DNA of 64,000 bases from assembly GCA_036399055.1 (NCBI GenBank), contig DASWNX010000035.1, forward strand, positions 49,642 through 113,641. The letters run 5' to 3'. Source of the DNA: Jatrophihabitans sp. GTDB taxonomy: Bacteria; Actinomycetota; Actinomycetes; Mycobacteriales; Jatrophihabitantaceae. The notes under the pieces were generated by a model, which saw nothing but the letters and a program-made list of their open reading frames with translations, was not told the origin of the DNA and did no database searches. Shown here piece after piece: positions 34,181 through 43,432 of the stretch (position 1 is its first letter; each line of letters starts with the position of its first letter). Position numbers and translations under genes: made by a program.

Positions 34181-35407
34181 GTGAGGCCTGCCTTCGCGAG
34201 CTCCCGCACGCCCCACCGCCGGCTGGTGCTGAGCATCTTCTTCCTGCACCTCGGCTTCTCGATGACATCGGTCGGCCTGACGCTGCTGCTGTTGCACCGG
34301 TTCGGCCTGGGCATGGCCACCGGTGTGGCGCTGGCTCTCGCCGTGGTTCCCAACATCCTGCTCGGGCCGCTGGCCGGTGAGATCGTCTCGCGGCACAACG
34401 TGCTGCCAGTCGCGATCGGCAGTTCGCTCCTCGGCGGGATGCTGGTCCTGCTGTATCCGCTGGCCTTTCACGCCTGGATCGCCCAACTGGTCGCCGTAGC
34501 GGTGGGGCTGGCAGCGCTGCCCGGAATCCCGGCCCGGATGGCACTGCGGAACACCTTGACACCGCCGCGGAAGCAGGCGCAAACCAGCGGCGAGATCGTC
34601 AGCGCCGAACGGATCGCTGTGGTGATCGGGCCGGTCATCTGCGCGGTGATCGCCTCCGTCGCCAGGTATGAGTACATCTTCTTCGCCGAGTGCGTGTTCT
34701 CCCTCACCTCATCGGCGTTATTGCTGGGCCTGTCCTCGGTCCACAAGTCCGCGGTCGCCGGCCGCGAGCAGGCCGCCGGCCCGACATCGGCGCCGGCGTC
34801 GTGGGGGCTGCGAAGCATTCTCAGGCAGTCCTACGAGGCGGTCACCGGCTCTACCGTCGTGGGCCTGTACACCTTCACCGCGCTGGCCTACTCGGTGGCG
34901 ATAGGCGCCCGGCGGGTGCTGCTGCCAGGCCTCGTGCTGGAGCGGTTTGAGACCAGGTCGGTCAGCTACGGCGCGATGATCGCCGCCATAGCCGTCGGCG
35001 GAGTCGTCGGGGGGCTGCTGGTGAGGCGCCTCGTGGCGGCCGGCGCGGGCAGGTCCTATCTCGCGCTCAGCGCCATCGAAGCGGTGTTGTGGGCGGGCCT
35101 GTTCGTGGTGCACGACTTCTGGACCACCCTCGCCATCCTGGTGGCGATCGGCTTCTGCGAGGGCGCAGCCACCGCGATCTTCCTCACCAAGATGCAGGCA
35201 CTGGTGCCCTCACATCACATCGGCAGGTATTTCGCCTTTCTCAGCCCGGCCACCGATCTCTGCGTTGTGGTCGGCCTGATCGCGGCGACCAGCGTGCAGC
35301 TCGGCTCCACTGTGACGACCGGCCTGGTGTTGAGCGTGGCCTTCATCGGCCTGGCGTTGCTGGCGTGCTCCCGGCTGGCCCGTGACCACACCCAGGTGAG
35401 CAGGTGA
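34181..35407 (+). CDS. MFS transporter
   Basis: A 408-residue transporter with ~12 hydrophobic segments and the order of MFS_3/enterobactin-exporter-like proteins (LVLSIFFLHLGFSMTSVGLTLLL, NILLGPLAGEIVSRHNVLPVAIG, FFAECVFSLTSSALLLG). The A-motif-like GEIVSRHN loop lies between helices 2 and 3. Substrate unknown. It probably belongs to the chromosomal accessory region and not to either polyketide cluster. Confidence 0.8.
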   Translation: MRPAFASSRTPHRRLVLSIFFLHLGFSMTSVGLTLLLLHRFGLGMATGVALALAVVPNILLGPLAGEIVSRHNVLPVAIGSSLLGGMLVLLYPLAFHAWIAQLVAVAVGLAALPGIPARMALRNTLTPPRKQAQTSGEIVSAERIAVVIGPVICAVIASVARYEYIFFAECVFSLTSSALLLGLSSVHKSAVAGREQAAGPTSAPASWGLRSILRQSYEAVTGSTVVGLYTFTALAYSVAIGARRVLLPGLVLERFETRSVSYGAMIAAIAVGGVVGGLLVRRLVAAGAGRSYLALSAIEAVLWAGLFVVHDFWTTLAILVAIGFCEGAATAIFLTKMQALVPSHHIGRYFAFLSPATDLCVVVGLIAATSVQLGSTVTTGLVLSVAFIGLALLACSRLARDHTQVSR

Positions 35408-35567
35408 GCACCTCTTAACCACTGCGCCCGAGGGGCCTGGCAGAACGCGGGGGAGCAGTGATGAGTTCGACCGCCCGCCCAGACGGTGCTGCTGGACGGG
35501 CGCATCTCGGACCGGGCGTGCGCCGACGAGGCGCGCCGGCCCTGGAGACTGAACGGCGCGCACACCA

Positions 35568-35605
35568 TCAGCGCCCCCCGCCACCGACGTGGCGAGGGGC
35601 GCTGA
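35568..35605 (-). terminator. Terminator of M28 peptidase gene 1
   Basis: 17-base arms tcagcgccccccgccac / gtggcgaggggcgctga with a CGAC loop and one mismatch, immediately downstream of the gene ending at 35623. Near-identical hairpins follow the two paralogues. Confidence 0.85.
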
Positions 35606-35622
35606 TTCGGGTGAGTTCGGAC

Positions 35623-37236
35623 CTAGGAAGCCTGGGCCTCGTGGTCGTGCACGCTGTCGCCGCCGAGCGGGCCGGCGAAGGTGTGCTCGGGTCCGGCGGG
35701 CGCCGGGATGGTGAAGTTGCCCGGGACCTTCGTGCCGGGGACGCCGTTGACGGCCTCGGTGGAGTAGGCGAAGGTCAGGACCGCGAAGGCGACCGCGTCG
35801 GAGTTGACCTCAAGAGCGTGGTCGTTGTTGTTGGCGTAGGTGTCGCAGGCCTGGTGGTAGCAGGGGTCGAACTGCTCGCCTGCGGTGCCGCCCCAGATGG
35901 CTTCCTGCTCTTCGGTCTTGCGCACCTCGGCCCCGGTGAAGAGCCCGCTGGACGGGATCCCGCTCTTGATGAAGGCCTGGTAGTCGCTGCGGCCGCTGAA
36001 CTGCGAGTCGTCATAGGGCTCGCCACGCAGGGTGTAGAAGGACTCGAAGACCTTCTCGATGGCCGCTGAGCCCTCTGGGATCGTCACGCCGGCCGGCGCC
36101 TCGAAGCTGGACTCGTTGGCGTCATAGACCATGAAGATGTGGTTCGGCGAGCCGATCATGTCGAAGTTGAGGTACAGCGCGATCCGGTCCAGCTCGGCCT
36201 GCGACTGGTCGTGGGCCCACTGCGTGGAGCCCACCACGCCCAGCTCTTCAGCGCCCCACCACGCGAAGCGGAGGGTGTTCTCAGGGCGAAGCTTGGAGGT
36301 CACCTGGGCGATCTCGAGCAGCGCCGCCGAGCCGCTGCCGTTGTCGTTGATGCCCGGGCCTTCCGGAACCGAGTCCAGGTGGGCGCCTGCCATCACGACG
36401 TTGTCGTCGTTGCGCCCGGCAAGCTCGCCGAAGACGTTGTAGGAGGTCTTGGTCAGGAAGTCGATCTTCACCTGAGCGGTCGAACCGGCGGCGGCCAAAG
36501 CCTGGCCATTCGCGAAGCTGGCGCCGAGGACCGGGATGCCGACGATGTTGTCACCACCACCACCGAGGGTGCCGATGAACAGGCCTGTGCGGTCGCCCGC
36601 GCCGATCGTGTCACCCTGGTTGAAGATGATCACAGCTTCCGCGCCGGCCGCTTCGGCGTTGATGGCCTTGAAGGTGAAGTTGCAGGCGCCGCGCTGGATC
36701 AGGGCGATGTCGTTCGGGCCGGAGAAGTCCAGGCCGGCGAAGTCGCTGGCCTCGCAACCGCTGCTGTTGACCCGGTCCCCGCTCAGCTTGACGTCCACCG
36801 GGATGACCGCGCCGGTGACGTCACCCTCGCCGGTGCCGGTGAAGCCGGCCGTCGGGTAGGTCGCCTGCGCCGGGGTGAGTTGCCGCAGCAGGGTGTCGGT
36901 GGCCTGGTATTCGAAGGGGACCTTCTCGGCGTCCCAGCCGGCGGCGGCGAGCACGCCCAGGACGTAGTCGACGCTGGCGGTGTAACCGGCAGTGCCTTCG
37001 GCCCGATTTCCGCCGTTGGCGTCGGCGATGGCCTGCAGCGCCGCCTGGTGCTCGCGCACACCTTCGAGCCGGACGCACTCCAGAAGCTTGCTGTAGGTGT
37101 TGTTGGTGCGAGTCTCGCAACCCGACTGCGCGGGAGCGGCGTTAGCGGGCATGGTGGCAAGGCCGCCAAGCAGAAGCGCGCCGCCCGACAGCAGCGCGAT
37201 GGCCCCCTTGCGCGCGGACAAACTAGTACGTGTCAC
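35623..37236 (-). CDS. Secreted M28 aminopeptidase with PA domain, copy 1
   Basis: A 537-residue exported zinc peptidase. A Sec signal peptide (GAIALLSGGALLLGGLATMPANA) probably ends at ANA-A33/34. A protease-associated domain occupies ~135-255 (DFAGLDFSGPNDIALIQRG, AEAVIIFNQGD). The M28 domain has ligands His286 (GAHLDSV), Asp298 (GINDNGSG), Glu330-331 (WWGAEELG), Asp359 (NFDMIG) and His461 in the DPCYHQACDT loop. It resembles Streptomyces griseus aminopeptidase with an added PA domain. GTG 37236 was chosen by comparison with copy 3. The C-terminus ends HDHEAQAS. Confidence 0.9.
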   Translation of the reverse strand: MTRTSLSARKGAIALLSGGALLLGGLATMPANAAPAQSGCETRTNNTYSKLLECVRLEGVREHQAALQAIADANGGNRAEGTAGYTASVDYVLGVLAAAGWDAEKVPFEYQATDTLLRQLTPAQATYPTAGFTGTGEGDVTGAVIPVDVKLSGDRVNSSGCEASDFAGLDFSGPNDIALIQRGACNFTFKAINAEAAGAEAVIIFNQGDTIGAGDRTGLFIGTLGGGGDNIVGIPVLGASFANGQALAAAGSTAQVKIDFLTKTSYNVFGELAGRNDDNVVMAGAHLDSVPEGPGINDNGSGSAALLEIAQVTSKLRPENTLRFAWWGAEELGVVGSTQWAHDQSQAELDRIALYLNFDMIGSPNHIFMVYDANESSFEAPAGVTIPEGSAAIEKVFESFYTLRGEPYDDSQFSGRSDYQAFIKSGIPSSGLFTGAEVRKTEEQEAIWGGTAGEQFDPCYHQACDTYANNNDHALEVNSDAVAFAVLTFAYSTEAVNGVPGTKVPGNFTIPAPAGPEHTFAGPLGGDSVHDHEAQAS

Positions 37237-37386
37237 ATGGTCCCCTTGTGTCAGCATATTTGCATTGTGTCCGTAATTCGGAGCTTCAGCGAAGATACTC
37301 CGGGTGACCTCCGGCGTCTACCGACGATGAAGACCTTCCCAGGCGCCCAGGCCGTCCCCACCACCTTGCCGCGCGCCGCGACATCA

Positions 37387-37424
37387 TCAGCGCCCCTCGC
37401 CACCGAGGTGGCGAGGGGCGCTGA
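37387..37424 (-). terminator. Terminator of M28 peptidase gene 2
   Basis: Perfect 17-bp stem tcagcgcccctcgccac / gtggcgaggggcgctga with a CGAG loop, 17 bases after the stop of copy 2. Confidence 0.9.
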
Positions 37425-37440
37425 GGGGGATAAGCCGGAC

Positions 37441-39054
37441 TCAGGAAGCCTGGGCCTCGTGGTCGTGGTCGTGCACGCTGTCGCCGCCGAGCGGGCCGGC
37501 GAAGGTGTGCTCGGGTCCGGCGGGCGCCGGAATGGTGAAGCTGCCCGGGACCTTCTTGCCGGGGACGCCGTTGACGGCCTCGGTGGAGTGCGCGAAGGTC
37601 ATGACCGCGAAGGCGACCGCGTCGGAGTTGACCTCGAGAGCGTGGTCGTTGTTGTTGGCGTAGGTGTCGCAGGTCGTGTGGTAGCAGGGGTCGAACTCCT
37701 GGTCTGCCACGCCGCCCCAGATGGCCTGCTGCGCTGCGGTCTTGCGCACCTCGGCCCCGGTGAAGAGCCCGCCGAACGGGATCCCGTTGTCGCTGAAGGC
37801 CTGGTAGTCGCTGCGCCGGCTGAGCTGCGCGTCGTCATAGGGCTCGCCACGCAGGGTGTAGAAGGACTCGAAGACCCTCTCGATGGCCGCTGAGCCCTCC
37901 GGGATCGGCACGCTGGCCGGCGCCTGTCCGCTGGACTCGTCGGTGTCGTAGACCATGAACATGTAGTTCGGCGAGCCGATCATGTCGAAGTTGAGGTACA
38001 GCGCGATCCGGTCCAGCTCTGCCTGGGACTGCTGGGCGACCCACTGCGTCGAACCGACCAGGCCCAACTCTTCAGCGCCCCACCACGCGAAACGGATGGT
38101 GTTCTCAGGGCGAAGCTTGGAGGTCACCTGGGCGATCTCGAGCAGCGCCGCCGAGCCGCTGCCGTTGTCGTTGATGCCCGGGCCGGTCGGAACCGAGTCC
38201 AGGTGGGCGCCTGCCATCACGACGTTGTCGTCGTTGCGGCCGGGGAGCTCAGCGATGACGTTGTAGGAGCTCTTGGTGACGAACTCGAGCTTCACATGAG
38301 CGGTCGCACCCGGGGCGGCCAGGGCCTCGCCCTGCGCGAAGCTGGCGCCGAGGACCGGGATGTCGACGACATTGGGGCCGCCGAGGGTGCCGATGAACAG
38401 ACCCGTGCGGTCGCCCGTGCCGATCGTGTCACCCTGGTTGAAGATGATGACAGCCTCCGCGCCGGCTGCTTCGGCATTGATGGCCTTGAAGGAGAAGTTG
38501 CAGGCGCCGCGCTGGATCAGGGCGATGTCGTTCGGGCCGGAGAAGTCCAGGCCGGCGAAGTCGCTGGCCTCACAGCCGCTGCTGTTGACCCGGTCCCCGG
38601 TCAGCTTGACGTCCACCGGGATGACGCCGCCGGTGACGTCACCCTCGCCGATGCCGCTGAAGTAGCCGGTCGGGTAGGTCGCATCCACGGGGGTGAGCTG
38701 CCGGAGCAAGGTGTCGGTGGCCTCGTACTGGAACGGGACCTTCTCGGCGTCCCAGCCTGCGGCGGCGAGCACGCCCAGGACGTAGTCGACGCTGGCGGCG
38801 TAACCGGCAGTGCCTTCGGCCCGGTTTCCCCCGTTGGCGTCGGCGATGGCCTGCAGCGCCGCCTGGTGCTCGCGCACGCCTTCGAGCCGGACGCACTCCA
38901 AAAGCTTGTCGTAGGTGTTGTTGGTGCGAGTCTCGCAACCCGACTGCGCGGGAGCGGCGTTCGCGGGCATGGTGGCAAGGCCGCCAAGCAGAAGCGCGCC
39001 GCCCGACAGGAGCGCGATGGCCCCCTTGCGCGCGGATAAACTGGTACGTGTCAC
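37441..39054 (-). CDS. Secreted M28 aminopeptidase with PA domain, copy 2
   Basis: A 537-residue paralogue of the preceding peptidase with the same signal peptide, PA and M28 domains; metal ligands are conserved (GAHLDSV, NDNGSG, WWGAEELG, NFDMIG, DPCYHTTCDT). Differences cluster in the PA domain and around residues 375-440 (for example DESSGQAPASVPIPEG), which may alter specificity. It ends HDHDHEAQAS. GTG 39054 follows CAGGGGGA. Its upstream region contains the CCCCAGACCGCCCGAC minisatellite. Confidence 0.9.
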   Translation of the reverse strand: MTRTSLSARKGAIALLSGGALLLGGLATMPANAAPAQSGCETRTNNTYDKLLECVRLEGVREHQAALQAIADANGGNRAEGTAGYAASVDYVLGVLAAAGWDAEKVPFQYEATDTLLRQLTPVDATYPTGYFSGIGEGDVTGGVIPVDVKLTGDRVNSSGCEASDFAGLDFSGPNDIALIQRGACNFSFKAINAEAAGAEAVIIFNQGDTIGTGDRTGLFIGTLGGPNVVDIPVLGASFAQGEALAAPGATAHVKLEFVTKSSYNVIAELPGRNDDNVVMAGAHLDSVPTGPGINDNGSGSAALLEIAQVTSKLRPENTIRFAWWGAEELGLVGSTQWVAQQSQAELDRIALYLNFDMIGSPNYMFMVYDTDESSGQAPASVPIPEGSAAIERVFESFYTLRGEPYDDAQLSRRSDYQAFSDNGIPFGGLFTGAEVRKTAAQQAIWGGVADQEFDPCYHTTCDTYANNNDHALEVNSDAVAFAVMTFAHSTEAVNGVPGKKVPGSFTIPAPAGPEHTFAGPLGGDSVHDHDHEAQAS

Positions 39055-39227
39055 ATGGTCCCCCTGTGTCAGGCGAATTCGTATTGTGTCGGGAAAATTT
39101 GGAAACTGCAGGGAAAGTACCGTGGGCGACCTCCGGCGTCTACCGCCTCGATCAAGCCCGTCCCCGGCGCCCACCGCGACGCGCCTTCATGGCCCCGACC
39201 TGGTGTCCGCTGCCTCGGGTCTGCCGG

Positions 39228-39336
39228 CCCCAGACCGCCCGACCCTCAGACCGCCGACCCCCAGACCGCCCGACCCCCAGACCGCCCGACCCCCAGACCG
39301 CCCGACCCTGAGAAACGCCCAACCCTCAGAAACGCC
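39228..39336. repeat. 16-bp minisatellite between M28 copies 2 and 3
   Basis: Seven tandem units: four exact CCCCAGACCGCCCGAC (39228-39243, 39259-39274, 39275-39290, 39291-39306), one 15-bp variant at 39244-39258, and two diverged units (39307-39336) running into the terminator of copy 3. There are no spacers, so this is not CRISPR. Confidence 0.85.
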
Positions 39337-39372
39337 AGCGCCCCTCGCCACCGAGGTGGCGAGGGGCGCTGG
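39335..39372 (-). terminator. Terminator of M28 peptidase gene 3
   Basis: Perfect 17-bp stem ccagcgcccctcgccac / gtggcgaggggcgctgg with a CGAG loop, 17 bases after the stop of copy 3. Confidence 0.9.
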
Positions 39373-39388
39373 TTCGGATAAGTCGGAC

Positions 39389-40999
39389 TCAGGAAGCCTG
39401 GGTCCCGTGATCGTGGTCGTGCACGCTGTCGCCGCCGAGCGGGCCGGCGAAGGTGTGCTCGGGTCCGGCGGGCGCCGGAATGGTGAAGTTGCCCGGGACC
39501 TTCGTGCCGGGGACGCCGTTGACGGCCTCGGTGGAGTAGGCGAAGGTCAGGACCGCGAAGGCCACCGCGTCGGAGTTGACCTCAAGAGCGTGGTCGTTGT
39601 TGTTGGCGTAGGTGTCGCAGGCCTGGTGGTAGCAGGGGTCGAACTGCTCGCCTGCGGTGCCGCCCCAGATGGCTTCCTGCTCTTCGGTCTTGATCTGCTC
39701 GGCCCCGGTGAAGAGCCCGCTGGACGGGATCCCGCTGTTGATGAAGGCCTGGTAGTCGCTGCGACCGCTGAACTGCGAGTCGTCATAGGGCTCGCCACGC
39801 AGGGTGTAGAAGGACTCGAAGACCCTCTCGATGGCCGCTGAGCCCTCCGGGATCGTCACGCCGGCCGGCGCCTCGAAGCTGGACTCGTTGGCGTCATAGA
39901 CCATGAAGATGTAGTTCGGCGAGCCGATCATGTCGAAGTTGAGGTACAGCGCGATCCGGTCCAGCTCTGCCTGCGACTGCTGGGCGACCCACTGCGTCGA
40001 ACCGACCAGGCCCTCTTCCTCGGCGCCCCACCACGCGAAGCGCACGGTGTTCTCGGGACGGAGCTTGGACAGCGACTGGGCGATCTCGAGCAGCGCCGCC
40101 GAGCCACTGCCGTTGTCGTTGATGCCCGGGCCTTCCGGAACCGAGTCCAGGTGGGCGCCTGCCATCACGACGTTGTCGTCGTTGCGGCCGGGAAGCTCAG
40201 CGATGACGTTGTAGGACGAGCGGACCAGGAAGTCGACGACGACCTGAGCCGTCGAGCCTGCGACTGCCAGTGCCTGGCCCTGCGCGAAGGAAGCGCCGAC
40301 CACCGGGATGTCGACGACATCCGCGCCGCCGAGCGTGCCGACGATGAGGCCGGTGCGGTCCCCGGGGCTGGCGTCGCCCTGGTTGAAGATGATGACAGCC
40401 TCGGCGCCGGCAGCTTCGGCGTTGAGGGCCTTGAAGGTGAAGTTGCAGCCACCGCGCTGGATCAGGGCGATGTCATTCGGGCCGGAGAAGTCCAGGCCGG
40501 CGAAGTCGCTGGCCTCGCAGCCGCTGGTGCTGGCGCGTGCCCCGGTCAGGGCGAGGTCGACTCCGATGACGTTGCCGGTGACGTCGCCCTCGCCGGTCCC
40601 GGTGAAGGCGCCGGTCGGGTAGGTGGCTGCCGTGGGTGTGATCTGGCGCAGCAACGCGTCGGTGGCGTTGTACTGGAACGGGACCTTCTCGGCGTCCCAG
40701 CCGGCGGCGGCGAGCACGCCCAGGACGTAGTCGACGCTCGCGAAGTAGCCGGGGGTGGCATCGGCCCGGTTTCCCCCGTTGGCGTCGGCGATGGCCTGCA
40801 ACGCGGCCTGGTGCTCGCGCACGCCCTCGAGCCGGACGCACTCCAGAAGCTTGCTGTAGGTGTTGTTGGTGCGGGCGTCACAGCCCGACTGCACGGGAGC
40901 GGCGTTAGCGGGCATGGTGGCAAGGCCGCCGAGCAGAAGCGCGCCGCCCGACAGGAGCGCGATGGCCCCCTTGCGTGCGGACAAACTAGTACGTATCAC
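39389..40999 (-). CDS. Secreted M28 aminopeptidase with PA domain, copy 3
   Basis: A 536-residue paralogue, the first of the three in transcription order. The PA domain is the most diverged (NVIGVDLALTGARASTSG; PGDRTGLIVGTLGGADVV), while the C-terminal 160 residues are almost identical to copy 1, suggesting gene conversion. Metal ligands are intact (GAHLDSV, NDNGSG, WWGAEEEG, NFDMIG, DPCYHQACDT). GTG 40999 follows AAGGGGA and fixes the starts of the other copies. It ends HDHDHGTQAS. Confidence 0.9.
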   Translation of the reverse strand: MIRTSLSARKGAIALLSGGALLLGGLATMPANAAPVQSGCDARTNNTYSKLLECVRLEGVREHQAALQAIADANGGNRADATPGYFASVDYVLGVLAAAGWDAEKVPFQYNATDALLRQITPTAATYPTGAFTGTGEGDVTGNVIGVDLALTGARASTSGCEASDFAGLDFSGPNDIALIQRGGCNFTFKALNAEAAGAEAVIIFNQGDASPGDRTGLIVGTLGGADVVDIPVVGASFAQGQALAVAGSTAQVVVDFLVRSSYNVIAELPGRNDDNVVMAGAHLDSVPEGPGINDNGSGSAALLEIAQSLSKLRPENTVRFAWWGAEEEGLVGSTQWVAQQSQAELDRIALYLNFDMIGSPNYIFMVYDANESSFEAPAGVTIPEGSAAIERVFESFYTLRGEPYDDSQFSGRSDYQAFINSGIPSSGLFTGAEQIKTEEQEAIWGGTAGEQFDPCYHQACDTYANNNDHALEVNSDAVAFAVLTFAYSTEAVNGVPGTKVPGNFTIPAPAGPEHTFAGPLGGDSVHDHDHGTQAS

Positions 41000-41163
41000 A
41001 TGAATCCCCTTGTGTCAGTGATGTGGGAGCTTCAGCGAAAGTACCGTGGGCGACCTCCGGGCGTCTACCGGCCCGATCAAGATCTTCCACGGCCCGGGTC
41101 GGCGGGCCAGCCGCTGGAACGGGGGGCCTGTGATCTGACGAGGCCAGTCCGGCCGGCAGGGGG

Positions 41164-42654
41164 TCAGCCAGACTTCGCGAGGGTGTGCTCAGCGGCTTCG
41201 GGGGGCCTGCGCGCGGCTGTGAGCACCAGAGGCAGCACGCCGAGGACGATCAGCACGGCCGAGGCCAGGAACACCCACGAGTAGCCGGCGCTCAGCGCGT
41301 GCTCGACTGACCGCCCCACCCCGTCATCGCGCACCGACCGGCTTCGGAAAGCCGCCACCGTCACCATCGTCGCCAGGCCGATGGAACCACCCACCTGCCG
41401 CGAGGTGTTGATCAGCCCGGACACCACCCCGGCGTCGGCACGCGCCGCGCCGGCGGTGGCCACGGTGGCAAGGGGGGTGAAGAGCAGGCCCATGCCTGCG
41501 GTGACGAAGATTCCCGGCACCGCGACCGTCATCAGGTAGCTGCCGTGCAGGCCCATTCTCGATTGCGCGAGGAAGCCGATGGCCGAGAGGGTGGCGCCCA
41601 GGATCACGACGGTCCGGGGCGAGGTTCGGTGGAGCAGCCTGGGGGTGAGCACCCTGGCGAAGAGAACGACTGTGATGGTCTGCGGCAGGAACGCCAGACC
41701 GGTCTCCAGCGGGGTGTAATGCCGGACGTCCTGGAGGTAGAGCGAGACGAAGTACCACATGCTGAAGAAGGCCGCGCCGGTGGCGAACATGGCGAAGTTC
41801 GCGGTGATGACCGGTATCGACTTGAGCACTCGGGTCGGGATGAGGGGGTCTTCGGGCGCCTTCACCTGCAGGAGCAGGAACCCGACGAGGCTGAGGACGC
41901 CGGCGATGAGCGGCACTATCGTGCGAGCGGCGCCCCAGGAGTGATCAGCTGCCTGGATGACCCCGAAATCGATCAGCGACAACCCGAGCGTGATGGTGAT
42001 GACGCCCGACAGGTTCAGCCTGCGGCGCGCGCCTTCCCTTCCCCACTCCAGATAGCTCAGGGCCAGGAGCACGACGAACACTCCCACCGGCAGGTTGATC
42101 AAGAAGACCCATCGCCACGACAGGGTGTCGGTGAGCACGCCGCCGACCAGGTTGCCCACGGCTCCGCCGGCTGCCCCGACAGCGCTCCAGGTGCCCAGGG
42201 CCTTGGCGCGCCGCTGCCCCTCGGGAAAGCTCGTCATCAAGATGGCCAGTGAAGCCGGCCCGATCGCCGCGGCGCCTGCGCCCTGGACGAACCGGAAGGC
42301 GACCAGCATCTCCGAGGACTGCGCCACGCCGCAGAGCAGGCTTCCCAGCGTGAACACCACCACGCCGGAGATGAACACCGGCTTGCGCCCGAAGATGTCG
42401 ACCGAGCGGCCGCCGGCCATCAACAGCCCGGCGATGGTCACCGCGTAGGCGTTGGTCACCCACGACAGGCCGGTGACCGAGAAGTGCAAGTCATCGCTGA
42501 TCGAGGGCAGCGCCACGTTCACCACGGATGCGTCGAGGACGACCAGGAACTGGCCGAGGCAGGCCAGCATGACGACGGCCGCTTCGGCGGTGAGCCGCTT
42601 TCGAGGCGGCGTCGCCGCAGGCCGATCCGCCGCCCCCTCGATGATGCGCGACAC
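41164..42654 (-). CDS. DHA2-family MFS exporter 1 (cluster D)
   Basis: A 496-residue 14-helix drug:H+ antiporter of the EmrB/QacA type. It has the family motif LDASVVNVALPSI in helix 1 and the GRSVDIFGRKPVF loop A-motif. It probably exports the aromatic polyketide. GTG 42654 follows GAGAGGAC. It is the last gene of the minus-strand unit SnoaL-SDR-MFS at the left edge of the aromatic cluster. Confidence 0.88.
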   Translation of the reverse strand: MSRIIEGAADRPAATPPRKRLTAEAAVVMLACLGQFLVVLDASVVNVALPSISDDLHFSVTGLSWVTNAYAVTIAGLLMAGGRSVDIFGRKPVFISGVVVFTLGSLLCGVAQSSEMLVAFRFVQGAGAAAIGPASLAILMTSFPEGQRRAKALGTWSAVGAAGGAVGNLVGGVLTDTLSWRWVFLINLPVGVFVVLLALSYLEWGREGARRRLNLSGVITITLGLSLIDFGVIQAADHSWGAARTIVPLIAGVLSLVGFLLLQVKAPEDPLIPTRVLKSIPVITANFAMFATGAAFFSMWYFVSLYLQDVRHYTPLETGLAFLPQTITVVLFARVLTPRLLHRTSPRTVVILGATLSAIGFLAQSRMGLHGSYLMTVAVPGIFVTAGMGLLFTPLATVATAGAARADAGVVSGLINTSRQVGGSIGLATMVTVAAFRSRSVRDDGVGRSVEHALSAGYSWVFLASAVLIVLGVLPLVLTAARRPPEAAEHTLAKSG

Positions 42655-42703
42655 GTCGGCGTCCTCTCTGGTGTTGTTCGTGGACCTCGGCAGCCCAAGT
42701 GCC

Positions 42704-43432
42704 TCAGCGCAGGTGCGTTCCGCCGTCCACCAGAATGATCTCACCGGTCGTGAACTCAGCTTGCGCCAGCGCCAGCACCATCGTGGCGACGTCATCGGTG
42801 GTGCCCACTCGCTTGAGCGGCGCCGTGGTGGCCATCCACTCGCGTGCCTCGGTGAAGGAGGCGGTCCACTCCGTGTCGATGAGGCCGGGAGCCACCGCGT
42901 TGACCCGCACCTCAGGGCCTAGCGTGGCAGCCAGCAACCGGGTCATGTGGTTGATCGCCGCTTTGCTTACCGCGTACGGGATGCTGCTGCCGGCAGGCCT
43001 GCTACCAGCGATCGAGGAGATGTTGACGATGGAGCCGCCGCCGCTGCGGCGAAGCTCGGGCACCGCCGCCGTGATCATCTCCCAGGTGCCCACCACGTTG
43101 ACGTCGAGAATGGACCGCCAGACCTCCGCGGTCGCCGACTCCAGGTCCGAGTGGGGGATTGCCTTGGTGATGCCTGCGTTGTTGACGAGCAGATCCAACC
43201 GTCCCAGCTGGTCGACGGTCGTGGCCACCAGCTCACGGGCTTGCGCTGCCTGGGAGACATCGGCTCGCACGTAGATCGCTCCGTCGAGCTTGGCCGCGAC
43301 CGCCTCGCCCGCCTCTTGCGAGCGAGCCGAGTTGACTGCCACTCGATAACCGGCATCGGTCAGACGAGCGGCGATGGTCGCGCCGATGCCTGATGAGGAC
43401 CCGGTGACGATGGCAACCGGGCTGTCGCTCAC
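42704..43432 (-). CDS. SDR oxidoreductase (cluster D)
   Basis: A 242-residue classical SDR. It has TGSSSGIG, NNAG, the Ser of NISSIAG, YAVSKAA (YxxxK) and PGLIDTEW, ending GEIILVDGGTHLR. It likely reduces or oxidises a carbonyl on the polyketide. The GTG start overlaps the stop of the SnoaL-like gene (GTGA) and follows GGAAGGG. Confidence 0.88.
   Translation of the reverse strand: MSDSPVAIVTGSSSGIGATIAARLTDAGYRVAVNSARSQEAGEAVAAKLDGAIYVRADVSQAAQARELVATTVDQLGRLDLLVNNAGITKAIPHSDLESATAEVWRSILDVNVVGTWEMITAAVPELRRSGGGSIVNISSIAGSRPAGSSIPYAVSKAAINHMTRLLAATLGPEVRVNAVAPGLIDTEWTASFTEAREWMATTAPLKRVGTTDDVATMVLALAQAEFTTGEIILVDGGTHLR

Noticed and set aside
39228-39336. CRISPR array
   Set aside because: The repeat units are contiguous with no unique spacers and no cas genes are present.
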